Assembly (NCBI GenBank): GCA_900104565.1
Contig: LT629952.1
Coordinates: 744,001-808,000 of the forward strand
Direction: 5' to 3'
DNA length: 64,000 bases
Source of the DNA: Ruminococcaceae bacterium Marseille-P2935
GTDB lineage: Bacteria; Bacillota; Clostridia; Oscillospirales; Ruminococcaceae
Below are positions 55,619 through 64,000 of the stretch, piece after piece (the first letter of the stretch is position 1; the number at the start of each line of letters is the position of its first letter). The translations under genes were made by a program, and so were the position numbers. A model generated the notes under the pieces. It was not told where the DNA came from. It was given only the letters and a program-made list of their open reading frames with translations, and ran no database searches.

Positions 55619-56971
55619 ATGGAAAACGGACTCGAGAAAAAGTATGGCTTACCAACTGCCATCTGTATGGTGGTAGGTATTGTCATTGGTTCCGGAGTAT
55701 TCTTTAAGGCCGAATCCGTTCTGCATGCAACCGGCGGTAATATGCCTATGGGTATTCTTGCGTGGTTCATTGTTGGCATTATAATGGTCATCTGTTCCTA
55801 TGTATTTGCTATCATGGCAACCCGGTACGGAAAGGTAAATGGCTTGGTGGATTATGCAGAGGCCACCATGGGCGAGCGGTATGCCTATAATATTGGATGG
55901 TTTATGGCTACCGTATATACCCCCGCATTAGTTTCGGTGCTTGCTTGGGTATCTGCACGTTATTTTTGTGTTCTCTTGGGGTGGGATATTACCGGTGGTT
56001 CTTGTATGACAATCGCCTGCTTTTTCTTGTGCCTGGACTTTACTATGAACGCACTTTCCCCTAAAATTGCAGGTAAGTTTCAGGTGTCCACCACCATTAT
56101 TAAAATGGTTCCACTCATTTTAATGGCCATTATTGGAACTATTGTGGGTTTGGCTAACGGAGTTCTTGTCGATAATTTTACAACTATCAGCACCGTAGCT
56201 TCCAGCTACGAAAACACCGGCCTTATGGCCTCGGTAGTAGCTGTAGCATTTGCATACGAGGGCTGGATTTTAGCAACCTCTATTAATGCAGAGTTAAAAG
56301 ATGCAAAACGCAACTTACCGCGGGCTTTGGTGCTTGGTTCTTTCATTGTGGTTGTTACTTACATTCTCTATTATATTGGTTTAAATGGTGCAGTTACTAC
56401 GGCAGAACTGATGGAAAGCGGGCAAACAGCTGTTAAAATGGCTTTTCAGCGGTTGTTTGGCACCGCTGCCGGAACAGGTATTTTTGTGTTGATTGTTATT
56501 TCGTGCCTGGGTACGTTAAATGGCCTTACCCTGTCAAACTGCCGCAGCTTCTATGCTTTGGCCGTGCGCGGCCGCGGCCCAAATGCCGAAATGTTTAGCA
56601 AAGTAGACCCCGTTACAAATATGCCCTGCAACTCCTCGGTACTCAGCTTGGCTTTATCCGCTTTCTGGCTGTTGTATTTCTATGGTGCTAACCTGTCTAC
56701 CGGCTGGTTCGGTAACTTCTGTTTTGACTCCTCTGAGCTGCCGATTATCACTTTATATGCTATGTACATACTCATTTTTATTCAGTTTATGCGAAAAGAA
56801 AAAGGCCTTAGTCCTTTCAAACGCATTATTATGCCGTTCTTGGGTGTTTGCGGATGTATATTCATGGTTTATTCAGCTTTTGCCGCACACGGTTCGGCAG
56901 TATTCTACTACCTGATCATATTTGCAATATTTATGATTGTGGGCAACCTATTTTACCGTAAAAAAATATAA
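55619..56971 (+). CDS. Amino-acid permease, APC superfamily
   Basis: Twelve-helix transporter, 450 residues. The first helix has GIVIGSGVFF, the glycine-rich unwound substrate site of LAT/APC-type carriers, and helix 6 has FAYEGWILATSINAELKD, the Na-independent LAT-like form. Likely an amino-acid exchanger or importer; substrate is not readable. GAGAGGGG lies 10 bases before the ATG. Own promoter and terminator. Confidence 0.88.
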   Translation: MENGLEKKYGLPTAICMVVGIVIGSGVFFKAESVLHATGGNMPMGILAWFIVGIIMVICSYVFAIMATRYGKVNGLVDYAEATMGERYAYNIGWFMATVYTPALVSVLAWVSARYFCVLLGWDITGGSCMTIACFFLCLDFTMNALSPKIAGKFQVSTTIIKMVPLILMAIIGTIVGLANGVLVDNFTTISTVASSYENTGLMASVVAVAFAYEGWILATSINAELKDAKRNLPRALVLGSFIVVVTYILYYIGLNGAVTTAELMESGQTAVKMAFQRLFGTAAGTGIFVLIVISCLGTLNGLTLSNCRSFYALAVRGRGPNAEMFSKVDPVTNMPCNSSVLSLALSAFWLLYFYGANLSTGWFGNFCFDSSELPIITLYAMYILIFIQFMRKEKGLSPFKRIIMPFLGVCGCIFMVYSAFAAHGSAVFYYLIIFAIFMIVGNLFYRKKI

Positions 56972-57010
56972 TCCCTTCCAATCAAACCAGATGATCATAT
57001 CAATAAATTC

Positions 57011-57036
57011 TACGCCCCTTCAGGGGCGTATTTTTT
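57011..57036 (+). terminator. Permease gene terminator
   Basis: TACGCCCC/GGGGCGTA with a TTCA tetraloop and six T. Confidence 0.9.
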
Positions 57037-58637
<1,601 letters not shown>

Positions 58638-58648
58638 AATCTTTTTTA

Positions 58649-58698
58649 ACCACAATAACGCCAGTAAGCTTCTCAAACTTGGGGATCTTCTGGCGTTA
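58649..58698 (+). other. Inverted repeat after enolase
   Basis: ATAACGCCAG and CTGGCGTTAT pair over a 26-base gap. No T run, so a weak terminator at best. Confidence 0.35.
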
Positions 58699-58756
58699 TA
58701 CAGCATAAGTAGACAAAAAAGGAAGAAAATATTCTCAAAAATATACTTTTTTAGTA

Positions 58757-58785
58757 TTGTTTAATGCTTTCATAACCTGTATAAT
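58757..58785 (+). promoter_or_regulatory. Promoter upstream of a 29-codon ORF
   Basis: TTGTTT, 17-bp spacer, perfect TATAAT. Confidence 0.5.
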
Positions 58786-58855
58786 AAGAATATAGAAGAA
58801 TCAAATAAAAAAGTATTTAAGGTCAAGTAAAAATATAATCTATAAGGAAAAGGGG

Positions 58856-58945
58856 TTGCCGCTTACTGACCATATGGAAACAGACATAAAAAGTGTCAAA
58901 AAAGGAAAATATTACCTAGAATATATTGAATTTTGTATAAATTAA
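58856..58945 (+). CDS. Possible 29-residue peptide
   Basis: TTG start with AAGGAAAAGGGG directly before it, about 70 bases after a good promoter. The product would be Lys/Tyr/Glu-rich (GKYYLEYIEFC near the end). It could be a leader peptide, the beginning of a lost gene, or chance. The stop lies inside the next predicted promoter, so the two signals overlap. Not recognised. Confidence 0.3.
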   Translation: MPLTDHMETDIKSVKKGKYYLEYIEFCIN

Positions 58946-58954
58946 TTCTATAAT
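58926..58954 (+). promoter_or_regulatory. Predicted promoter of the second nitroreductase gene
   Basis: TTGAAT, 17-bp spacer, perfect TATAAT, 56 bases before the start codon. Confidence 0.6.
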
Positions 58955-59010
58955 GAAGTTGAAATTTTATATTGTTTGTAAAACCGCTACAATAAAAAGG
59001 AATGAAATAA

Positions 59011-59619
59011 ATGGATAATGCCTTGCTAAATGCCGTAAAAAACCGCAGATCATTTTATACAATTGGGAAAGAAAAGGTACTTTCAGACGAAAAAATTGTT
59101 GAGCTCGTTCACCATGCGGTTCAGTATGCACCAAGTGCATTTCATTCACAAAGTGCCAGAGTACTCGTTTTGCTTGGCAAGGAACATGAAAAGCTGTGGG
59201 AAAATACAAAAGATGTTTTAAGGGAATTGGTACCTGCCAAGCAATTTACTTCAACTGAAGAGAAGATCAATTCATTTAAAAATGGGTATGGGTCAATTTT
59301 ATTTTTTGAGGATGAGGAAACAGTGAAAAATCTACAGCAGAAATTTCCGCTTTACCAGCAAAACTTCCCCATCTGGTCTCTTCAATCTTCTGGTATGCTG
59401 CAATACAGCATTTGGATGATGCTTGAAGATGCGGGGTATGGTGCCAGCCTTCAGCATTACAATCCCCTGATTGACCAAAAGGTAAAAGAACTATGGGGAA
59501 TACCAGAAACATGGATGCTTCATGCAGAAATGCCATTTGGAAAACCACTGGCTGCTCCAGAGAGCAAGACCTTTCTTCCTATAAACGAAAGAGTTAAGGT
59601 GTTTTCGCAAAATGTGTAG
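59011..59619 (+). CDS. Nitroreductase-family protein (Frm2/HBN1-like)
   Basis: 202 residues. RRSFYTIGKE at the N-terminus and the HHAVQYAPSAFHSQSARVLVLLG segment match the fungal/bacterial Frm2-like branch of FMN oxidoreductases, distinct from the shorter nitroreductase at 28.8 kb. The C-terminal EMPFGKPLAAPESK fits the same group. Substrate unknown; members of this branch affect lipid and redox stress responses. AAGGAATG is upstream of the ATG. Position next to desulfoferrodoxin and ferritin genes suggests a stress role. Confidence 0.8.
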   Translation: MDNALLNAVKNRRSFYTIGKEKVLSDEKIVELVHHAVQYAPSAFHSQSARVLVLLGKEHEKLWENTKDVLRELVPAKQFTSTEEKINSFKNGYGSILFFEDEETVKNLQQKFPLYQQNFPIWSLQSSGMLQYSIWMMLEDAGYGASLQHYNPLIDQKVKELWGIPETWMLHAEMPFGKPLAAPESKTFLPINERVKVFSQNV

Positions 59620-59741
59620 TACTGCAGCCAAAATGTGTGCTGCAATTTGTGCGGGTTCATTTGTTAATGACCTCGTGTATTTCCGGTTTCGCCTTAGGCG
59701 GCCGGTCTATAATAATAATAAAGGAAAAGGAGTTGTTAGTA

Positions 59742-60116
59742 ATGTCGGTTGTTGATTTCTATCGTTGTGAAAGATGTGGTAACATTGTTGCTCTAATTAA
59801 AGTAGGAGGAGGAACTCTGTCGTGTTGTGAACAAAACATGACAAAGCTTGAAGCCAATTCCACCGACGCTGCGCAAGAGAAACACGTTCCGGTTGTAATC
59901 AAAGAAGCGGGAAAGATTAAAGCCGCGGTCGGTTCTATACTGCACCCCATGGTACCCGAACACTACATTGAATGGATAGCACTTGTGTGTGATGACAAAG
60001 TGGAGTTAAAATTTTTGAAACCAGGTGAAGAACCAATAGCGGAATTCAACGAAGTAGATTCAGGTACTATTTATGCTTACTGCAACCTGCATGGTCTCTG
60101 GAAAACTGAGTTTTAA
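59742..60116 (+). CDS. dfx: Desulfoferrodoxin (superoxide reductase, class I)
   Basis: Reduces superoxide to hydrogen peroxide without releasing oxygen, the anaerobe's alternative to superoxide dismutase. 124 residues. The N-terminal desulforedoxin domain has Cys 9, 12, 28 and 29 for the FeS4 centre, and the catalytic domain has Glu46-Lys47-His48, His68, His74, Cys114 and His117 for the active iron. All ligands are in place. Start ATG at 59742, GGAG 9 bases upstream; the open frame before it is not coding. Terminator follows. Confidence 0.95.
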   Translation: MSVVDFYRCERCGNIVALIKVGGGTLSCCEQNMTKLEANSTDAAQEKHVPVVIKEAGKIKAAVGSILHPMVPEHYIEWIALVCDDKVELKFLKPGEEPIAEFNEVDSGTIYAYCNLHGLWKTEF

Positions 60117-60123
60117 TCTGCAA

Positions 60124-60160
60124 AGGAGGGAACCCTGCCCGAGCAGGATTCCCTCTTTTC
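60124..60160 (+). terminator. dfx terminator
   Basis: GAGGGAA and CCTGC arms with a C/A mismatch, CCGA loop and T-rich tail. Confidence 0.85.
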
Positions 60161-60504
60161 TTTTTATGCAGCTTTCATCGCAAAGGCCATGTTTTTGAGG
60201 GATAAGAAAGTTATCGTTGGTCTGTACTCTTTAGCCTATGTATACTGTACCAATCAATAACCAGGTTTATGGATTTAGGCTAACCTTTGCGATCAAAAAG
60301 ACTGGCTTTTTCACCTGAACTGTACAGTATGTGAACGGCAACTGCTATGTTGGTGCGTTAAAATATCTTTTACTCATTTAAAAATATCACGGTAGGTTTT
60401 TGCTGTATCCCATGCTTCCCTATGGGTAACCTAAATAGGATTACTGTCAACAAAAATGGTCAAGTAACCATAAAAAATTCACTTTACTGAAGGAGATGAA
60501 TTCA
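60161..60504 (+). other. Gap upstream of the ferritin gene
   Basis: No gene. Contains a perfect 10-base palindrome ACTGTACAGT at 60319-60328 and a related TACTGTACC at about 60243-60251, 75 bp apart; they could be paired sites for one regulator. No PerR- or Fur-box of usual form was seen. Confidence 0.35.
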
Positions 60505-61017
60505 ATGCTGAATAAAGAGTTAGTATCGCTGCTGAATGATCAGATCAATATGGAATGGTATTCCGCTTATCTTTATCTGGATATCTATAATTATTATACA
60601 GACCAGAACCTGAATGGTTTTGGCAACTGGTTTTACATCCAGACCCAGGAAGAGCGCGACCATGCCATGCTGTTTATGCAATATCTGCTCAACAACAGTG
60701 AAAAAGTTGTTTTGCAAGATATAAAAGCGTCTAACATGCTGTTTCATGATTTTCGAGAACCAGCAAATGCTGCATTTGAGCATGAAAAAAAAGTAACAGC
60801 ATCCATCAATAATATTTATGCTGCTGCTTACGAGCAAAAGGACTTTCGTACGATGCAGTTCCTTGATTGGTTTGTAAAGGAGCAGGGCGAAGAAGAAAAA
60901 AACACCGAGGATATTGTAAAAAGGTACGACCTGTTTGGGAATGATGCCAAAGGTCTTTATCTGCTGGATTCGGAACTGGCCGCCCGTGTGTATATGCCGC
61001 CCTCTCTGGTATTATAA
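60505..61017 (+). CDS. ftnA: Ferritin
   Basis: Iron-storage protein forming a 24-subunit shell, oxidising Fe(II). 170 residues. The helix-1 Glu (NMEWYSAYLYLDI), the EERDHAMLFM helix with the di-iron Glu/His, and the KEQGEEEKNTEDIV segment match non-haem bacterial ferritin. A start at 60505 leaves AAGGAG 9 bases upstream; the ATG three codons before touches the site. Fits the redox setting since free iron feeds Fenton chemistry. Confidence 0.93.
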   Translation: MLNKELVSLLNDQINMEWYSAYLYLDIYNYYTDQNLNGFGNWFYIQTQEERDHAMLFMQYLLNNSEKVVLQDIKASNMLFHDFREPANAAFEHEKKVTASINNIYAAAYEQKDFRTMQFLDWFVKEQGEEEKNTEDIVKRYDLFGNDAKGLYLLDSELAARVYMPPSLVL

Positions 61018-61099
61018 GTATAATTTATTGGAATAAAAACAAACTATACTATATGGTATCAACATAACATCTAACCCGTGACAAAAAAGGAAGTGAAAA

Positions 61100-61645
61100 A
61101 TGAGTATTTATGATTATAAAGTAAAAGACATTCGTGGACACGAAGTGTCTCTCTCGGAATATTCTGGCAAGCTTTTACTTATAGTAAACACAGCCAGTAA
61201 GTGTGGATTTACCCCGCAGTATGATGGTTTGGAAAAGCTTTATCAGACATATAAAAACCAGGGCTTTTTAATTCTTGGCTTTCCATCCAATCAGTTCCTT
61301 GCTCAGGAACCAGGTGACAACGCTGAAGTTGCATCGTTCTGTAAACTGAATTACGGTGTCACCTTCCCATTATTTTCAAAGATTGATGTACGTGGCGAAA
61401 ACGCTGATCCCCTTTTTAAATATCTTTCCGAGGCTGCTCCGTTCAAAGGTTTTGAACTGCAAAAAGATGGTGGACGTAAAATTGAGAGCGTTATAAAAGA
61501 ACACTATCCTGAAAATTTGGAAGGCAATGAGGTCAAATGGAATTTTACCAAATTTCTAATTGGACGCGATGGTGTGGTAATGGAAAGATATGAGCCAACT
61601 GTTACACCTGAGGAACTTGATCCAATAATAAAATCTGCTCTTTAA
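61100..61645 (+). CDS. Glutathione peroxidase-like thiol peroxidase
   Basis: Reduces peroxides using thiols, most likely thioredoxin in such bacteria. 181 residues. Peroxidatic Cys35 lies in NTASKCGFTPQ, followed by FPSNQF (usually FPCNQF; the Cys is Ser here) and the VKWNFTKFLI Trp-Asn pair. The Cys in ASFCKLNYGVTFP can serve as resolving residue. It is a Cys, not selenocysteine, enzyme. GGAAGTG lies upstream of the ATG; 82 bp after ferritin, so maybe co-transcribed. Terminator follows. Confidence 0.93.
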   Translation: MSIYDYKVKDIRGHEVSLSEYSGKLLLIVNTASKCGFTPQYDGLEKLYQTYKNQGFLILGFPSNQFLAQEPGDNAEVASFCKLNYGVTFPLFSKIDVRGENADPLFKYLSEAAPFKGFELQKDGGRKIESVIKEHYPENLEGNEVKWNFTKFLIGRDGVVMERYEPTVTPEELDPIIKSAL

Positions 61646-61656
61646 TTTTTACAGTG

Positions 61657-61687
61657 AAAAAGCCACCGGCTATGCCGGTGGCTTTTT
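61657..61687 (+). terminator. Peroxidase gene terminator
   Basis: AAAAAGCCACCGGC and complement with a 3-base loop. The CCACCGGC/GCCGGTGG core is the same as the IS200 end hairpin at 37387. Confidence 0.85.
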
Positions 61688-62137
61688 ATATTACATTCAA
61701 GGTGTTGTTTGCAGACATGATTACCCGTAAGCAGGCTTGTTATATTCCTCATAAGCAACCAATTATGAAGCCTTTCTTAAGTTATTCTGGGTGTACCTAT
61801 AAAACATCTACACCAAAATTGTAAATAAAATTGGTCTTTATTCCTAAAGATTCTATGATTTACGACACCCGTATGTCAAGCACACGACAAAAAATATATT
61901 CCTGCAAAAGCAGAAACCCCAAGCTACCAATTATGATTTGATAGTCAGGGGTTTCTATTTTGTGTATTCGACCTGTATTGAGATCCTGATTTTGAAAATG
62001 CCAGTCAGTGTCTGACATTTTTGTTTGTGGCGTACAAATCACATATAAAAAGATAATAACACTGTTTTCACTACTCAATTTAACAGACAGTATCTGTCAT
62101 ACTTATTACCATCGTGAACACCCATCGTTTTACTGCC
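61688..62137. other. Gap before the helicase-like gene
   Basis: No gene. A 9-bp inverted repeat AGAAACCCC/GGGGTTTCT over a 26-base gap at about 61912-61955 may end the minus-strand helicase-like transcript. Confidence 0.35.
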
Positions 62138-63775
62138 CTATGAGCAAATAAGCGTTAGCGGAATTCCATATGTGTCCTTGAGGTAGGCCTCGGCGCTACA
62201 AAGGACTTGATGCATTGCAGGGGTGATTTGAGTGCTATCAACACCAGGTTGAACGATAAAAACACTAAATTCAGAGGAATATACTTTTAGTTTGTTTTTA
62301 AGCATGAACATTACTCTGTTGTCGCCTACTTCATATCGTGTAGGTTTTCCATTACTAATCCTGTCATTTTCCCGTTTCATAAGGCGATCCAACATATTTT
62401 TCGTATTACTTGCCCATTGTATGCATTTTTCAGCTTGCCCACAAACTTCATATAAATCCCCAACTCTTGCGCCAGATTGTAATGCACCGGAGTATTTGCA
62501 GTGGTACAGTTCAAATGAAAGGCTATTGTTAACGGCATCTTCCTGAACCGCAATGACATCCGCCACTTCTCCAGAACCATCATCGTCAAAGATGAGGCAG
62601 TATTTTTCTGATGCTTTTAACTCCGAAATGAGTTTGTACTGTATGCTATCAGGTTCTTTGCTTGCTTTTTGTGATTCTTTTGTAATCGTAACACCAGACC
62701 AATCCCATGGAATGATATTATCAGCAGAGAAAGTAATTGGACGAACTGTTTTCAACCTAACAAGGAGATTGCCTTCTAGCGAAGATCCATCAACAAACCA
62801 TATCGTAGGAGGATTTTCATTAAAATATTCCTTAAGGCTTATCTCACTGCCACGGCTAAAACACAAATAAATTATTGATCCACTTTTGTGCTTAACTGAG
62901 TATCCTTTTTCCGTTATATCTAAAGTGAACTCCTCTTTAAAATTATCGTTACCTACATAAAAACTCAATGCCGATGTTTCGTCAAAGGTAATCAATCCAA
63001 TATTTACAAGAAATGACTTCGAATCAGATAGTGCTGTTTTAATAGTAATAGAGCCTTTCCAATCCGCCTCAATCTCTGGAGGAAAATCAATTCTATACGG
63101 CACAACCGTTGGCCGAGCAAAGATTTCTTCTGGAATAAGTGCACCTTTTAGAACTTCTGAAGTGACAATATTCGAATCAAGAATTTTCTCAGCTTGCTTA
63201 TCACACCAGTTTTTCCAGTAATCTATGGTTTCAACCCACTTCGCCCAAATTGTTCCTTTATAGGAACAACCAATACTTATACTGGTTCCATCTTCGTATC
63301 CTACTCCAAATAAATTGGACTTTATTGAAGTGCCTGTGGTTGCTCCGGTTATTCCTTCGGCAACATCAATGCCTGCAAACATTCTGTAACGAATATGATG
63401 ATTTGATACAGCTGTTTTGAGCCCAACAGTAGAAAGCATAAGACGATTGATTCCGTGTAGGCAGCGGAAGACATTTTCTCCAGTTATGCGTGTGCAACTA
63501 TCAAAAACAGCCTCAGCCAAGCGATTAGCTATTCCCTTATCTGTGGTGTTGATAAAGAAGGATTTTTTATTTTCGTTCCAATAAAGAATATGTAGGTTCC
63601 AATTATCGTTTGTAATATCTTGGCATGTTGTCCAGTCCACATTACTTGTACATAGCTCCGTTATTATCAGAATTTTTTCTTGTTCATTTACAAAATGTTG
63701 ACTGTGCTCAGGATTAAAAACGTTTTCCCATCTTTTCCAATGCCAGTCTGTTTCCTCTGTGGTATACATAAACAT
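62138..63775 (-). CDS. C-terminal part of a superfamily II helicase-family protein
   Basis: 545 residues from the first ATG, but the same frame stays open and protein-like up to 63997, without any ATG, GTG or TTG, and meets a TGA in the last three bases of the window. Segments VFRCLHGINRLMLSTVGLK, FGVGYEDGTSISIGCSYKG, CLIFDDDGSGEVADVIAVQ and a VGDLYEVCGQAEKCIQWA motif match, by memory, the C-terminus of large DEAD/DEAH-box helicase proteins found in defence-type gene groups. No helicase motif is in this part. The gene is 5'-truncated or broken here; the upstream half lies outside the window. Confidence 0.55.
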   Translation of the reverse strand: MFMYTTEETDWHWKRWENVFNPEHSQHFVNEQEKILIITELCTSNVDWTTCQDITNDNWNLHILYWNENKKSFFINTTDKGIANRLAEAVFDSCTRITGENVFRCLHGINRLMLSTVGLKTAVSNHHIRYRMFAGIDVAEGITGATTGTSIKSNLFGVGYEDGTSISIGCSYKGTIWAKWVETIDYWKNWCDKQAEKILDSNIVTSEVLKGALIPEEIFARPTVVPYRIDFPPEIEADWKGSITIKTALSDSKSFLVNIGLITFDETSALSFYVGNDNFKEEFTLDITEKGYSVKHKSGSIIYLCFSRGSEISLKEYFNENPPTIWFVDGSSLEGNLLVRLKTVRPITFSADNIIPWDWSGVTITKESQKASKEPDSIQYKLISELKASEKYCLIFDDDGSGEVADVIAVQEDAVNNSLSFELYHCKYSGALQSGARVGDLYEVCGQAEKCIQWASNTKNMLDRLMKRENDRISNGKPTRYEVGDNRVMFMLKNKLKVYSSEFSVFIVQPGVDSTQITPAMHQVLCSAEAYLKDTYGIPLTLICS

Positions 63776-64000
63776 ACTGACTTTGGGCCTTATTTGATTT
63801 AAAGGGATTACCTCTGTTCCGGTAAATCCACGAGATAGTTTTTGAAGCTCAACCTCTCGTCCGATTTTCTCATCAGATATATCTTTAAGTACTTTATTCC
63901 AATCTGCGTCCTGTGAGTATAATTCTTCTAAAGATTCTTGAATATCATCGTCTACAATGTTTGCAACGACTGAAGCATCACCTAAATCCGATTGAGTTCA

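Overview
The window looks like chromosomal DNA of an anaerobic, endospore-forming Gram-positive bacterium of the class Clostridia, probably near the Oscillospiraceae/Ruminococcaceae (inference). The signs are sporulation genes (spoIIE, spmA, spmB, spoIID, an abrB-type regulator), strong AGGAGG ribosome sites, many TTG starts, the clostridial glgC/glgD pair, and an anaerobic peroxide/superoxide defence set (desulfoferrodoxin, ferritin, glutathione peroxidase-like protein, nitroreductases). No rRNA, prophage, CRISPR array or intact mobile element was seen.

Layout. 1-11.2 kb, all minus strand: ftsX (cut by the edge), ftsE, a CdaR/PucR-type regulator, rsuA, a DUF4830 protein, a second EF-G-like GTPase, a large P-type-ATPase-shaped membrane protein that has lost every catalytic motif, rlmB, then a 90-bp palindromic tandem repeat array and a small membrane protein. 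11.2-11.9 kb is a divergent AT-rich gap. 12-23 kb, mostly plus: an OGG1-type DNA glycosylase, class II aldolase, a broken SLOG/DUF2493 gene, a tetrahydrofolate riboswitch driving folT, spoIIE (minus), gltX, an aminotransferase, trpS, then about 1 kb without genes. 23.6-28.5 kb: spmAB, abrB-like, a membrane protein, cobO with a histidine phosphatase, and an XRE regulator. 28.8-35.6 kb, plus: nitroreductase, Asp-rich-repeat lipoprotein, response regulator, histidine kinase, yqhQ, prmC (with a terminator-like hairpin inside its 5' coding end), pyrophosphatase. 35.9-44.2 kb, minus: threonine aldolase, a dead IS200 copy, and the glycogen operon glgB-glgC-glgD-glgA. 44.6-51.9 kb: a broken DUF3221 lipoprotein gene, two tRNA-Ser genes, spoIID, citrate synthase, a membrane protein, a Nudix hydrolase, birA, and a lipoprotein with SKEADA repeats. 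52-57 kb: an OpuC-type osmolyte transporter (ATPase plus fused permease/binding protein) and an amino-acid permease. 57.3-61.7 kb: enolase followed by the redox-defence genes. 62.1-64 kb: the C-terminal part of a helicase-family protein with an in-frame stop at the window edge.

How genes work together. glgBCDA makes storage glycogen from glucose-1-phosphate. The lipoprotein/regulator/kinase trio is spaced like one signalling operon and may read into yqhQ-prmC. The riboswitch links folate level to folate uptake. Desulfoferrodoxin, ferritin and the peroxidase form a plausible chain (superoxide to peroxide, iron storage, peroxide removal). Three genes (SLOG, DUF3221, IS200 tnpA) are visibly decaying and the helicase is probably a fourth, so the intergenic space holds more gene remains than a normal gene caller would show.

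Limits: everything is read by eye from one sequence without searches. Family names rest on motif recall; terminators and promoters are pattern matches.
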